From assembly GCA_017354895.1 (NCBI GenBank), contig CP071498.1, positions 558,001-622,000 on the forward strand: a stretch of 64,000 nt of DNA. The letters are read 5' to 3'. Source of the stretch: Podospora comata (Eukaryota; Ascomycota; Sordariomycetes; Sordariales; Podosporaceae). The translations under genes and the position numbers were made by a program. Below are positions 44,145 through 55,700 of the stretch, in pieces. The notes under the pieces were generated by a model. That model saw nothing but the letters and a program-made list of their open reading frames with translations, had not been told where the DNA came from and did not search any database. Each line of letters starts with the position of its first letter. Position 1 is the first letter of the stretch.

Positions 44145-45970
44145 TAAGGACCGGTCCGGCTTTCGCGAGGTTTCTCCAGACAACAGCGGTATCGTCTCTC
44201 CTGGTCTTCAGAAGTGGGCTGAGAACCTTCCCCCTAGCGCGAGCTCTTTGGAGGATCAGTTCAAAAGGTTGATGACCTTGAATGAGTCCCCGGAAGACGG
44301 TCGGATTGATTTTCGTTCGTAACAATTATTCAACAATGTTATTGATAGGCATGGATGAGGAGACGATGGAAGTGTTATTCAGGGGTTATTAGTGTAGTAC
44401 TATTGTGTGGAACAACAGCAGCATTCGAGAGGAGGAGAAGGATGGAGTATCTGTTTTATGCCATACTTGATGGTTTCAGTGGCTATACGCCCAATTAGTC
44501 GATAGATGCTCGCCGTCTAATGATGTTTATCGGCCGAGGAGTATTTAATCCCAAGGGCAGCTTACTATTAGATCAAGGAATAGATCTTCCGTAGCACAAG
44601 AAGATTATGTATTTGGTTCTGTAGCCAAGTTTTTTTGCAGTGATGATGACTGGGAACAGTACCGAGGTATTGTGTGTTATTGTCCGCTCTACTTGAGAGA
44701 CAATTGTTCAGCTGCGTCTACTTATACTTATACGTCTTAGGGGAAGAACCTTTCTGATCTTGGTTCTGGCTGACTCTATTTGACCAGGTGAAACGCACTG
44801 CTACCTAGAAATATGGTTAGGGGATGGTTCAACTTACTCATATAATACATCTATCCTCCATGAGGTGTATAGCCTCTCAGAATAGACCAGGTAGTAATGA
44901 CTAGGGGGTTCCACAAGAACTTTGTCTCACACATCCACACGCCTTGATAACAGAAGCTATACCCTTGGCGATGCTCATGATTTTCTCAACACATAGACAG
45001 ACCGAGAAATCTGAGCCCCCCCTAAACTAGTCAGAACCGAACATATACTCAGCCACCTGGTATTTTTGACTTGTGTGATTTTGGAAACATTAGCAGGTGT
45101 GTTACTACAGTATACTTACTTGAGGGAGGGAGCACTCTGGAGATGACCGGCTCAGGTCAGGTGGAATCTTGTCTTGCCAGCAGAGAATATAAATCGGGGG
45201 CGTGCCGAGGATGTACCAACCAATCTTATAGATACCTTATTTCAGGGCCTGTCAAAATTCATGACCTACAATGGCAAACTTGAGTGCGCATAGACCGTTG
45301 ACGTTACGGGTTGTTGTGTAGTTCTACAAAAGCATGCCAGTCGTATTTAGGGGTAAAAAGGGGGGTAGTGAGTTATACGGAATGGAACTGGTTGAGCATA
45401 GTCATTCAAAGGAGACTAAGTTATGTCCTAAATGATGTTTACTATGGTCTTGTCTTGTGTAATATTTGGCACGGAGACTACAGGACCAGTGCAACTTCAT
45501 TTTCTTTCCGCATCTCTCTATTGCTCACATCATGTCCAATCAGTCAGTAAATCGCTTCATGTTTGTCTATCTCTCGTATTTAATTCTTGAACAATTCACC
45601 ATTCAGAGACAAATCAATACCTACGAAAAAGCTTATCACCGCAATTTCTGTGATGCGTAGCCCTATTGGTGTTTCTACCCCATCTTGTTCCATTCGCCAC
45701 GATCTATCGATATTTGGTGAGATATTCCGGTCCTGGTCTGCGGCCTGTTTCTCCCCTCCCCAAAAAATCTCAACCATATCGTGTTTCCTTCCACGATCAA
45801 GTGGTGTGGTGTCTAACGTGATAGTGATCCCAAGCCCATCACATGAAACCTGCCACACGCGAAAAGGAGGGTCAATAGAAAACCACCTGGCTATCCAAGC
45901 CTTTCAATGCACATCATCTGACACCAATTCTGCCTTCAACCCGTTTTCCTTCCATGCACCGAACAAACCA
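44145..45970. other. 3' region and intergenic, 1.8 kb
   Basis: The first 178 nt hold the +1-frame extension described for the eIF4E-motif gene (to the TAA at 44320-44322). The rest is somewhat AT-richer and has no supported gene; it ends at the stop of the LRR gene. Confidence 0.4.
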
Positions 45971-48701
45971 TCACCTCCACCCCAACATCCCCCCCTCCCT
46001 TCTAGCCCTCACAACCTCCAATCTCCCCCCATAATAAAAATGTGGCTCCCCCAATCTCACCCCATCCCCATTCAGTCTAGCCCTCTTCAACTCCGCTTCA
46101 TACCTTTCCCTCGTTTTCCTTCTATACGCTTTGATCTCCCCTATCACATCCCCCATCCCATTCATCAGCTCCCTTTTCTTCGGCCTTCTTTTTCCTGCCG
46201 CAGTAGTGTCTCCCCTCGTAACAATCGCCTGCCATGCAGCGCCCCAGATGAACTCACCTTCTGGAACACCCGCCAGGACATGACACGGGCTGGCAGGCAC
46301 CACATCAGCACACAGACGCCTGTCGAGGATGTTGCGCATGTATGCCTCGACTGCAGGGGAAACTTCTTGATGCTCGTGTTGTGGAGTGTCTTCAGTTGAA
46401 TCGTAAAAAGGAGGTGGTGGACCTGTCCAGATGGGGACGGTATATTCCGTTCCATTCCAGTTGCCTCTGCTGCTGCTGCTGCTGCTGCTGCGTTGTTGTG
46501 GTCCAGTCGTCAGTCGGCCCGACTGTCCCTCGTTGCCCCCATTCACAATGGGCTCGGACCTGTCGCCGGTGCGGGGAAGATGTGAGAGGGTGGAGGGAGA
46601 ATGTCTCTGGGTCTGACTCTGATTTGACACGGTTTGGTCCGGAACAGCCCTGTGATCGTCGGCTGCTGGACCCGCCACCACCGACGTGAGAGGCGTGGTG
46701 TCTGTGTTTGTTGTGTCTATGTTTGACGAAGAAACCTCAGCAGGAGAAGAAGAATCGAATGAAAAGTCAGAAAATCGAGAATCCTCAAAGAAACTAAATT
46801 CCTTGGCCGCCGTTGTTTCTTCAGCGATGTATTTCTTTTGATTCTTCTCTTCTCCATCCTCTTCACCGTCATCAAGCAATTCCTCCTTAACATCATGATC
46901 AAACTCCAGTCGGATATGCCTCAGACCGACCACAGTGGCAGGGCCGCGGCGGATCTTGCCCAGAGTCTTGTTCATGTCTTGAATTGCCCGCTCCTGCATC
47001 GAGGCGAGCTTCAGGAGCTCTATCAGCCTGTCAATCAGGGGGCCGGTCGACCACCTCGGGATATGTGTCAAGGTCAGGAGCCGTAGCCGGGGATTCATAT
47101 CTGGCCGGAACGCTTGCGGGTACGCCATTTCGGCCCGTGGAAGCATAAATGTTTCGGCTAGCCACAGGTTTTCCATGGTTGACAGCCCACCTCCATCACG
47201 GCCTTTCAGAGACAAGAGCTGTGTAACGAGGGAGTGGTGGATGCGCAAGACCTGTAGGTTTGACGAAAGCACGGGGCGGAAGGCGTGCGCTGCTCCGAGC
47301 AGACCTGAGACACGGATGCTGGACGGCAGCCAGTCCGGCCTCGCAGCCTCGTGAATTTCGTAGACCATGCTATCGCAATCGAGATGCTGTAGTTGCCCGG
47401 GGGATGCCATGATCAGCCTAACCAAGCCGTTGGCGGTTATGCTGTTACCGCCGAGATATAAGTGAGTAATGCCATTATGACTTTGACAGACACCCAGGTC
47501 GTGGAGGCTTTCCCGTCTTGGTGAAGAAGCTCCAGGAGTGCCTGAAAATGATCTTCTAATCTCGTCCTCCGAATCATCCTGTACGTTGGTTCGGCCGTTC
47601 AGACGTGTACGGACACCCTCCTGAGGAGTGTATTCAACAAGGCGAGTGTAGTTAGGGGCATCAACCAGATAGCGGTCGGCATGGCTAAAGGTGGCACTCC
47701 AGTGAGACTCTCTAATCAGGCAAAACTGACCAAAGAGAGGCGTGCCCTTGCCGGGGATGATCTCCAGTCTACCTTCAACATCATAATGACTGTCGGTCCG
47801 CAAGCTTTCGGCAGGAAAGGCGAAAATATGCAAGTCATTGAGCACAGCATCTGTTAGTTGATTTTGGCTGAGGTCCAAGCTCCAAAGCTGCTGTTTGAAT
47901 GTTCTCACCAGCAGGGCGGCCGTTGAGTCGTCCATCTCCCTTGCACCTACCTTGAGGACACGGAGGTGAGGATGCCTCTCCGGGCCGAATCTCTGTTGCT
48001 CCAGCGGCTTCCTGAGAGAGCCGGCCATGTTGGACACATCCAGGTACACAAGATGGTGCAGATAAGGCGACGAAAAGAAGGCGGTCGGTATCTTGACTTG
48101 GCATTGCGGTATGCTGAGCATCAATGGCCCCTCTGCATTGCTGGCATCATGGTCCGTATCGGGAGTAGTCGCCACCGCCAGGTCATCTGCCTCCACGTCC
48201 CAGTGCCTATTCTGCAGAATGCAACGAAGTTGAGGGAATGTGACCGGCACAGCCCGTAGATAGGCCGAGAGCGATCTGCTCAGCGAATACAGCGAAAGCT
48301 CAGAGGTTCCGGTCTCTACCCGGCGGAGGTCTAGACAAGTAACGAGGAGACGGGTGGCCTGGCGGACACATCGCATATGCTCCATGAAGCGGTAGAACCA
48401 CTCGATATCTGCCACGGCGGTTGTCAACAGCAGACAGACGGCAAAGACGGCAGCAGACCGGAGTTCACGGACCAATGTCTCGGTTGACAGGCCTGCCGGC
48501 GGAGGTGGAGGCTGTTGCCAAAGGGTCATTCCAGAGACGCGGCGCTAGATGGCGATAGAAACGCCTGTTGACGAGGCAGAGACGCGCATATTCTCGGATA
48601 GGCACGTAGGGTGCGATAAGCTCGACCCAGTCCAGACGCCGCGTAGCCTCCTGGTAGGATGGCAGGTCTGTGTCTGCCGCCATGCGGGTGATGCTGTCCA
48701 T
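45971..48701 (-). CDS. leucine-rich-repeat protein with F-box-like N-terminus
   Basis: Exon 1 48701-48473, intron 48472-48409 (GTCCGT...GGCAG), exon 2 48408-45971; 888 aa. The intron removes a frame change, and the joined protein reads NRDI then DIEWFYRFMEHM. The N-terminus (RRLDWVELIAPYVPIREYARLCLVNRRFYRHLAPRLWNDP) looks like an F-box-type helical start. The middle has irregular leucine-rich repeats: LHHLVYLDVSNMAGSLRKP, LRVLKVGAREMDDSTAALL, LWSLDLSQNQLTDAVL, ITHLYLGGNSITANGLVRL, LRLLTLTHIPRWSTGPLIDR. The C-terminal half has an acidic linker, a Ser run encoded by AGC repeats (46477-46497), and a conserved-looking tail (FYYGGRLEVVRARREGGMLG). It may be a ubiquitin-ligase substrate receptor, but a plain LRR scaffold is possible. 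The ATG at 48701 is the first in frame. Confidence 0.75.
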
Positions 48702-49040
48702 CACTAGCTCTCATGCAGGCGATCGTGGATGGCAGCGGGTGTTGGAGGACACCGGGACCGGGTCGGTTTCTTTTGCAAGTCAACCTCCTCTCAGCAGGCG
48801 AGATCGGCGGCACGCGCAAGAAGTGGGCTGGCTGAGGGTTGGGTCTGGTGGCCCATCGTACTGTGTGAGTTGGTATGCATTGAGAGGCTTGAATGAGGTT
48901 AGTTGATGTGAGAGATCATTCCAATTGACAAGCCAAGCTGGAGGTCACCGAGCAAGTGGTGAGGGGCTTGCCCGGGAACGGAACCCGAGAGGCGATTTCG
49001 TAAGCAGTGGGATAGCGCTAACTTGAGATGGCGGGCCGTT

Positions 49041-49058
49041 TGTAACCTTCGGGTTACA
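49041..49058. other. perfect stem-loop with UUCG tetraloop
   Basis: TGTAACC-TTCG-GGTTACA: seven paired bases closing a cUUCGg tetraloop, the most stable RNA tetraloop class. It would be very stable if transcribed on the plus strand. No gene assigned; it lies about 340 bp upstream of the LRR gene start. Confidence 0.5.
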
Positions 49059-51425
49059 GGGCTTCGACAACCCCAGAACCCTGAGCCCCCGTTCATCCAA
49101 GGATTTTCACAAGGATCTCGATAACCTCCATCAGGGCCTGATTCACGGACTTACAGCACATTCACACGTGTAGGAAGCACATTCATCGATCTTCATCTTC
49201 CAATATCGATTCACAATCCCACCCTGAATCCCATCGACAATTACCCCGTCCCTTGCGATTTCTGTTTGTGACGAGAAAAAGCAATCTCAAACCAAACCAG
49301 GGTTTAAGTCTGATCTTTGCCTCTCAACCACTTTCCCGGATTTAACCCTCCGTGTGTGCCATCTCAATGTCTTTCCATGTGTGTATCAACTCTACAGTTT
49401 GCAACCTCGGCTTGATTGGACAGGAGCCTATGAGAAGAAAACCTTATGTGTGAGGCCGTTTTAGGCACACGATCTGTGACATGACGAGTGCCCAGGAGCG
49501 TAGCTGACGGAGGTAAGTCCACCTCCCCTCCTGAGGTTCAGATTAAATACTAGAGGCACACATGAGGTGCCAGCATCCGGGTAGCCCTGTGAGCCCCCCG
49601 CTGATGAACACCTTCTGGCGCTATGTCGCTGAATTATCGTGATATTTCCCAATCTATCTCTCTTACCGAACCTGCTCACGGAGATATGTGATTCCCTCTA
49701 CAGTACTCCCAAAAGTCAAGATCCTCATCTATCTCGCCCAAAACAGCGAGAAAATCTCCAAAGAAAGACAGATAACGGCGCCGAGGTGCATGAGGCTGTA
49801 TGCACCTGCCAAGGCAGAGCAGCATATGTGTCTCAGCACCAATTCTCCCCCATCAATCCAAGAAGAAACGAAACATGCCAATTTTCCAATTCCCATATTC
49901 ATTCTCCTGTGTAACCTCCTCACCCAAGGTACCGCCGAAAGGTAACAGGAGGTTCTACAATTCTCACCTAGCGTCTCCTTAAACTGAGCTTCATGGTAGA
50001 TCCTCTTTGACACTCTCCCAAAACGTCAAGATCATCGCCATCACACCACCTTTTTTCCAAAACGAACACACACCAACCCTTTTTCTATCACTGTTCTTCT
50101 CCCCGCAAGATCTATTGTCACACTCAGTCAGTCAGTCACACAACACAAACCGTTACAATGTCACCCACCCTTCCCAGCAGGAAAAAAACCTGCTTCGCTT
50201 CCAGAGTTCCTGTCGGTGATGGAAAGGGTGTGACAGAAAAAAGAAAAAGAAAAATCATGGCGTTGCAATGATAGACACAAACAACTCAATCGTTTTCCTA
50301 TTGGATACCGACCACAGCTTTAGCGCAAGTGCCATCGTTGTCTGGGCGAGCAATGTAATTAATCTTCTATTACAACCACAAAAGAAAGTCATGATCTATT
50401 GGTATGCACCCATGATCTGACAACAACAACAACAACACAGTTGCGTAGGAGGCTTTCAACTAGTGGATTTCCCGTATAAAAATCCCCTGACTGCCAACTC
50501 TCACAAAGCTAGTATCACTAACAGACGAATATGTGACCTGCCAGTTTAACATTCTCCACAGTCTTGTTCGTCAATCTCCAAGTGAGTCTTCGGATATTGA
50601 ATCGGAGGCAGGAGCACAGTAGCAACACAATTGTTTGAAGTCAAAATATACTGTCCCTTGTCTCAGAAACAAAAAAAAAAAAAAGAAAAAACTCGAGACG
50701 CCTCGCCCCATGCCAGATCTAAGACACACAAGAAACACAAGAAGTCGTTGGCTCAAATCAACTTTCTCCTCTTGCTGCTGGTCGCTTCCTGTCGGTCAGT
50801 CACAAACAGACACGAGTTCAACGCCTTTCTTGTCAGGGTTCAAGTCGGTGTGTAGTCTCGCCTTTGTTGAGAAGCAGACCACACCCAAAGTGGTATCAAA
50901 ATGCTTCCGAGTGCATCAAGGTCAGTTGTCAAACAACAGTTTCATCGCAGTGAAGTGTGAGAGAGAGAGATGTGTATGCTATGTGAATTATATTAATTTC
51001 TTTTTTAGCTTCACTAGCTAGGTAATAGCATCATACATTATCCCCTTCCCCCTCCCATTTGTGAGTGAAGCTAAACCACCACAATACTTTTTTTTCTTTT
51101 TCCATCCCCTGTTTCCACACACCCATCCATCCACACATCATCGTCATCATCCGTAGAATTTCAAGTAGTTGTTACATGACCAAAAGAAAAGAGATACTCC
51201 TCATATGGTTCCTCCCGCCCACCCCATCACCGCCCAAAGTCGGTTTTCCGTTACACATTTGTTGCCAACGACGACGCCCCCCAACCCCCCCAGCCATATC
51301 CAAAAACTCCAAATACCCAAGAATAAACAACAAGAATGGAAAAAAAAAATGAAAAAAAGGAACGCGCACAAAAATGTGATACATATACACCACCACTGCC
51401 CTCCTACCCAATGCTTTTCTTGCCC

Positions 51426-51508
<83 letters not shown>
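51426..51508. repeat. TTG/CAA trinucleotide repeat, about 27 units
   Basis: Uninterrupted TTG repeat on the plus strand, which is AAC/CAA on the sense strand of the C2H2 gene. It starts directly behind that gene's stop codon (51511-51509). Confidence 0.95.
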
Positions 51509-51509
<1 letters not shown>

Positions 51510-52722
51510 CAAAGATCAGAATCCATCGAGTCCATACTCTCCCCCCTCATCTTATTACCACTCACCCCCTTCCCCATCACCCTACGCTTGAACTTCTTCG
51601 AGCTATTAATCCTCGCCTGCTCCCGGTTAAAAACCTCAATCGCCTCCGGGTTATACTCGGTCCGACTGTTCTTGCTCTTGCTCTTCGCGTGCAGCCTGAT
51701 GTGCTGCTTCCAGTTGTCCCGCCTGTTAAACCTCTTGGGCTGCCCGTCTTTGCTCTTCTCCGGCGGGCAAAACTCGCACACCCAGCCTTCTTTCTCTCCC
51801 CCGATTCCGTGTTCACTGTTGTGATGTGTTAAAAATTGTATCAGATAGTAACTCGGGGGGTTGGGCGGGCTTACTTCTTGAGATGCCTCTTCAGATGCTC
51901 ATTCCTCCTATAGGGCCCATAAGAACACCCAGGCACAATGCACCGAAACGTAGCCTTTGGTTCGACATCATTCACACTCTCGCCCCCCCTCTGCGCCCTG
52001 ATCCTCCCGTGTCTCTGCCTAGGAGGCGGCGGGGGATCATTCTTGATCCTATGAATAAGCGACGGCAACAACCCCACAGCCGAGGGCTCAACAGACAGGC
52101 TGTCCTTCAGATACTTATTTCTCATGTCGATATCCTCCCCCTCGTCTTCAAACTTGAGCGGCGGGTGCCGAACCATCAAGCTCGGCCTCTTTGGCGTGTG
52201 CTCCCCAAAGCTGATCGGACTGTGGCTGTCCTGTGGCCAGCGCCAGTTCTCCAGCCCGTTGCTCGAAGGCAGCTGCTGCTGAGGACTCACCACCGCGGGT
52301 GGTGGCTGGAAGAGGTTGTCCCCGCAGTAGTACTCGACGTTTTGAGAAGGGGATAGTTGAACACCGCCATATCCGTTGTGGGAAAAGCTTCCGAAGCTCA
52401 GCTGGCTGCCACGCGAAGGAGTAAGGGGGAAGCCTTGCTGGCTAAAGTCGGATATGCCATCACCCTTGAAGGCGAATGGAAAGTACGAGTTGGATGCTGA
52501 AGACGGAGGAGTGAGCTCAATGGAGTGGCCGTCGATCGACGAGCTGAACGAGGAGGCATAGTCAAACGAATGTCGTGGAGGAGTGGACCGGCCAGAGGTC
52601 GGTGTGTGAGGGCCGTAGCTGGAGGACGAAAGGGAAAAGCTGGATCCGCTAGGGCTAAACATATCGTCGTCCTCCAACCCGAGAGGGACAGCATACAGCG
52701 GATGCCCTGCGTGAAACTCCAT
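51509..52722 (-). CDS. C2H2 zinc-finger transcription factor (BrlA-like arrangement)
   Basis: Exon 1 52722-51875, intron 51874-51816 (GTAAGC...CAG), exon 2 51815-51509; 384 aa. The first 250 residues are Ser/Pro-rich and disordered. Two adjacent fingers are split by the intron: FRCIVPGCSYGPYRRNEHLKRH with the last His in exon 2 (about 261-286), and WVCEFCPPEKSKDGQPKRFN through RRDNWKQHIRLH (about 295-326), with a long loop between Cys pair and helix. Then RTEYNPEAIEVFNREQAR and a basic tail. The pair RxEHLKRH plus RxDNxxxH resembles the developmental regulator BrlA, but the long-loop second finger differs, so I do not name it. The ATG at 52722 is the only one in the open frame that extends to 53013. 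About 5 kb without genes lies upstream, as is common for developmental regulators. Confidence 0.8.
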
Positions 52723-55700
52723 ATTTGCCTTCACCGGCGCGTAGGAAGAGGGGATTGGCAGCAACGAGTGAAGGGAAGAAGCGAAGAGGACCAAAGGGGT
52801 TGAAGACCAAATAGACCTCTCTCGCCCTGAAGCACAGGAATGAGGGCTGCTGGATAGATATACAGGAACAAGAGCGAGGATCGTCAGGAAAGACGGGTGG
52901 GACCCCTTGGACAACCGATGGACAACCCAGCTGTCAAAGTAGGAATAGCTTGACCAATATAAGGGGCAAGGGAAACGAGACTCGCGTGTGGCACATTCCT
53001 GTGCGACTCCCAAATGGCCGAGAGGAAAATGTCGTAGATCTCCTGCTCGCCATCAGAGTACCTGAGAAATGTACCTTGAGGGACTCGCCCGTCCGTGCGG
53101 AGAAATGTCCCACTGCCCATGAGGGATGGAGTGATCGCCAACAGCGTCTGTACAGCGAGACAAGAGGGCCGACAAGTGGCCTTGCTGCAAGAGATAAGCT
53201 AGGTTTCTGAAGCCAAACAGGGTGGTATAATCCAGGGCGACCAAAGAGGAATAGCTGGGGGGAGCGGTTAGCGTACATACATACAGCTTTGCAGCTACTG
53301 GCCAGTTACCTAGAACACCTGATAACTCTGTGAAGCTGCAAGAACATCTTGGCCTGCAACTCAAGCATCGGGAACAAGCAATGTGGTAGGGAGATCAGGC
53401 GAGATCTTGGGCGAGGGTTTGAATAGGTAGGTGGGCAGGCAACTAGGTTCGGGGTCCCAGGCTCCTGGCCTTCGCCGGGCTGGAATGGCGATAGCACACG
53501 GGCAGGAATGGTGGGCTTCCCTCATCAAGAGGCCGAGCACAGGTGAGACATTCGAGTATCAAGGTGTATGGATGATCAACAGTCGTTGCCGCAGGCCCCT
53601 CCACTTCCATGAGACTTGGGAGGCAACGTGCGTCCTTCTGTGGTCTGCGGAGGTTTGACACTGCGGAGAGTGAAGATCGAAAGGGTCGATGAACAGGTAA
53701 ATTGTTCCTAGACCTTTGTTCGGTAGGGCGAGGTTGAGTCCCCCCTGTCCCGGATTAGCTGAGAGAGATGCAAACACCAACTTATCGGCAAGGTAAGGTA
53801 AATACTAGGTAAGCAAGAAGCAAACTTGGGTCCGGGCCGAAAGAGACGAAGAAGAAAATAAGTCAGGTAGGCTGGACGATCCAATCGGATTGGGTAACAT
53901 GAGGAGCCGGCATTCCCTACAGGTGACAGAGCAGAGTCGTAGTGGTCGGCAAGTCTCGGCGGGATCCAACGATCTAGGAACCAAGATAGCCTTCTTCCTC
54001 CCATCCCTCCCCCCCCAAAAAAAAAAAAAGGATACCCTCCAACAAGTTCGAGCTCCCACGATGCCGGGGATGGTGTTGGGGAAGTTGAGAGCGCAGCCCT
54101 GACGCGAGCCAATGACAGCGGCGAATCTGGGCTTGGGCAAGCCACACAACAAGGACGGCAAGGGTCATCTCAGACCCTGAATTTATCTCTCAGATAAACT
54201 CTATATTGACACTGTCCATGATGTGCTGCCATCCGCTTTGATCGTGCTTGCCAAGGGCGAAAGGGCACTTCTCCGACCGGGCTGAATGAGCAGAATGGAA
54301 AGTAAAGCGCCTCTTTCTGTCCTGTCTAGCCCATGACCTCCATGCGAGCAAACATTTTGTCCTTTTCAAGCCTCATGCTCACAAACAACCGTCACAGGGC
54401 GTCAACGACAACCGCCTCTCTCCTGACCCACTCACCCACCCACCTGGTCGACCGGTCTTCTCGTCGTCGAACGGAACGACTCCATTGTCTGATCCTGTCT
54501 CGCCCTCATCAACTCTTCTGAGACTTCTCACCGCAGCCCATCCTCCCATTGCTTCTCCCTGTGGCCCAGCTGTACCCTGACTAAGGCATGACAGGCACCC
54601 CCACCGATCTCTCTGCATTGTGACCTCTGATCGTATCTGTACCGCGTGTGCATATGATGAAGAAGAAGCAATCCGTCCTGGTCGTCATCGCCCAGCTGCA
54701 ACACCTCCCCAACACACACACATCAGATTGATACGAAGATTCCCCGCATTTCCTGATGAGGTCGAACCGTATTGGGATTGGTTCGAGGCGTTCATGTTCG
54801 AGATCTGCTCAGCATTGCTAACCAAGCCCACCTACCTAGCTGAGTTTGGATGGATTAGTTTGCCCTGTCTTGCAGTAGGGTACCGGAATTTTTGGTTGTG
54901 GCGATCGTTTGCTTTGTATTTTGCTGATTTGATTGATCAGATCAACTAACAAGAAAACTGACCAGTTGTGGTCGGGGAAATACCCGGCAAGTCAATTGTT
55001 AACTCCGCAAGTGACAGCGAGCAAACAATCGAGGTTCAGCCTCCCCAGCTTTCTTCCTCGTCCTCTGGCCTCTGTCTTTTTGTCTCTCTCTACCACCTGC
55101 CTATGTCTCTCCCCCAGTCTCCATGGTTTGTTTACCCCTGACGGTCGAGGGCGGACGCTTACATATTTCATCCCTTGCGAAGAGTTTCCGCAACGGCACA
55201 GAGCTGTAGGGCGTCTCGTCTCTGCTACGAACAACCTTGCGGTTTCTCTTCACAGCCAGCAAGTGTTCGGGCCGGATTAATGAGAGTGGACATTGATCTC
55301 CCTGCAAGAGGGCTCTTGTTCCTGCAGGACATCGTCGATGGAGGGGGGGTGTCAGGGGGATGTCTTTTCCCTTCCCCAAATCGTCAAGACAATGGCATTG
55401 ATTGCTTGGGTGGCGTTGTAGAGCAAGTTGCACAGCCCACAGTGTCGGTGGCTTGTCTATCCGAGAGGCTGAAGGGGCCTCATTCAAGAAGACACAACGC
55501 TTGATATCACCTTGATCACGCATGCTTCTTCCTCCAGTGAACTGCATCCACCCTCTGCCACGACCGTCATATCACAACGGTCTCTGGGCAAACAAGAGGG
55601 GCCGTTGGCGGTTCGAGACAAGATCCGCTTCGATTCTCTTGGTAGCGCTATCAAGTCCAGTGTATATGCCCGAGATATTGTTGCTCGGCACAGTTGCCGT

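Larger units (their letters stand above)
48702..51508. other. intergenic, 2.8 kb
   Basis: Contains a perfect UUCG hairpin at 49041-49058, A-rich tracts (about 50670-50690) and the CAA/TTG repeat at 51426-51508, which is in the 3' UTR of the C2H2 gene. No protein-coding gene is supported. Confidence 0.4.

Noticed and set aside
45587-46399. 270-codon plus-strand frame
   Set aside because: Antisense of the 3' end of the LRR gene plus its flank; no domain.
48960-49020. tRNA on the minus strand (GGGTTCCGTTCCCGG)
   Set aside because: The T-loop lacks the R57-A58 pattern and there is no matching A-box or acceptor stem.
51336-51824. Plus-strand frames with poly-Leu or poly-Cys runs, and a poly-Gln frame on the minus strand
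   Set aside because: Translations of the TTG/CAA repeat in a 3' UTR.
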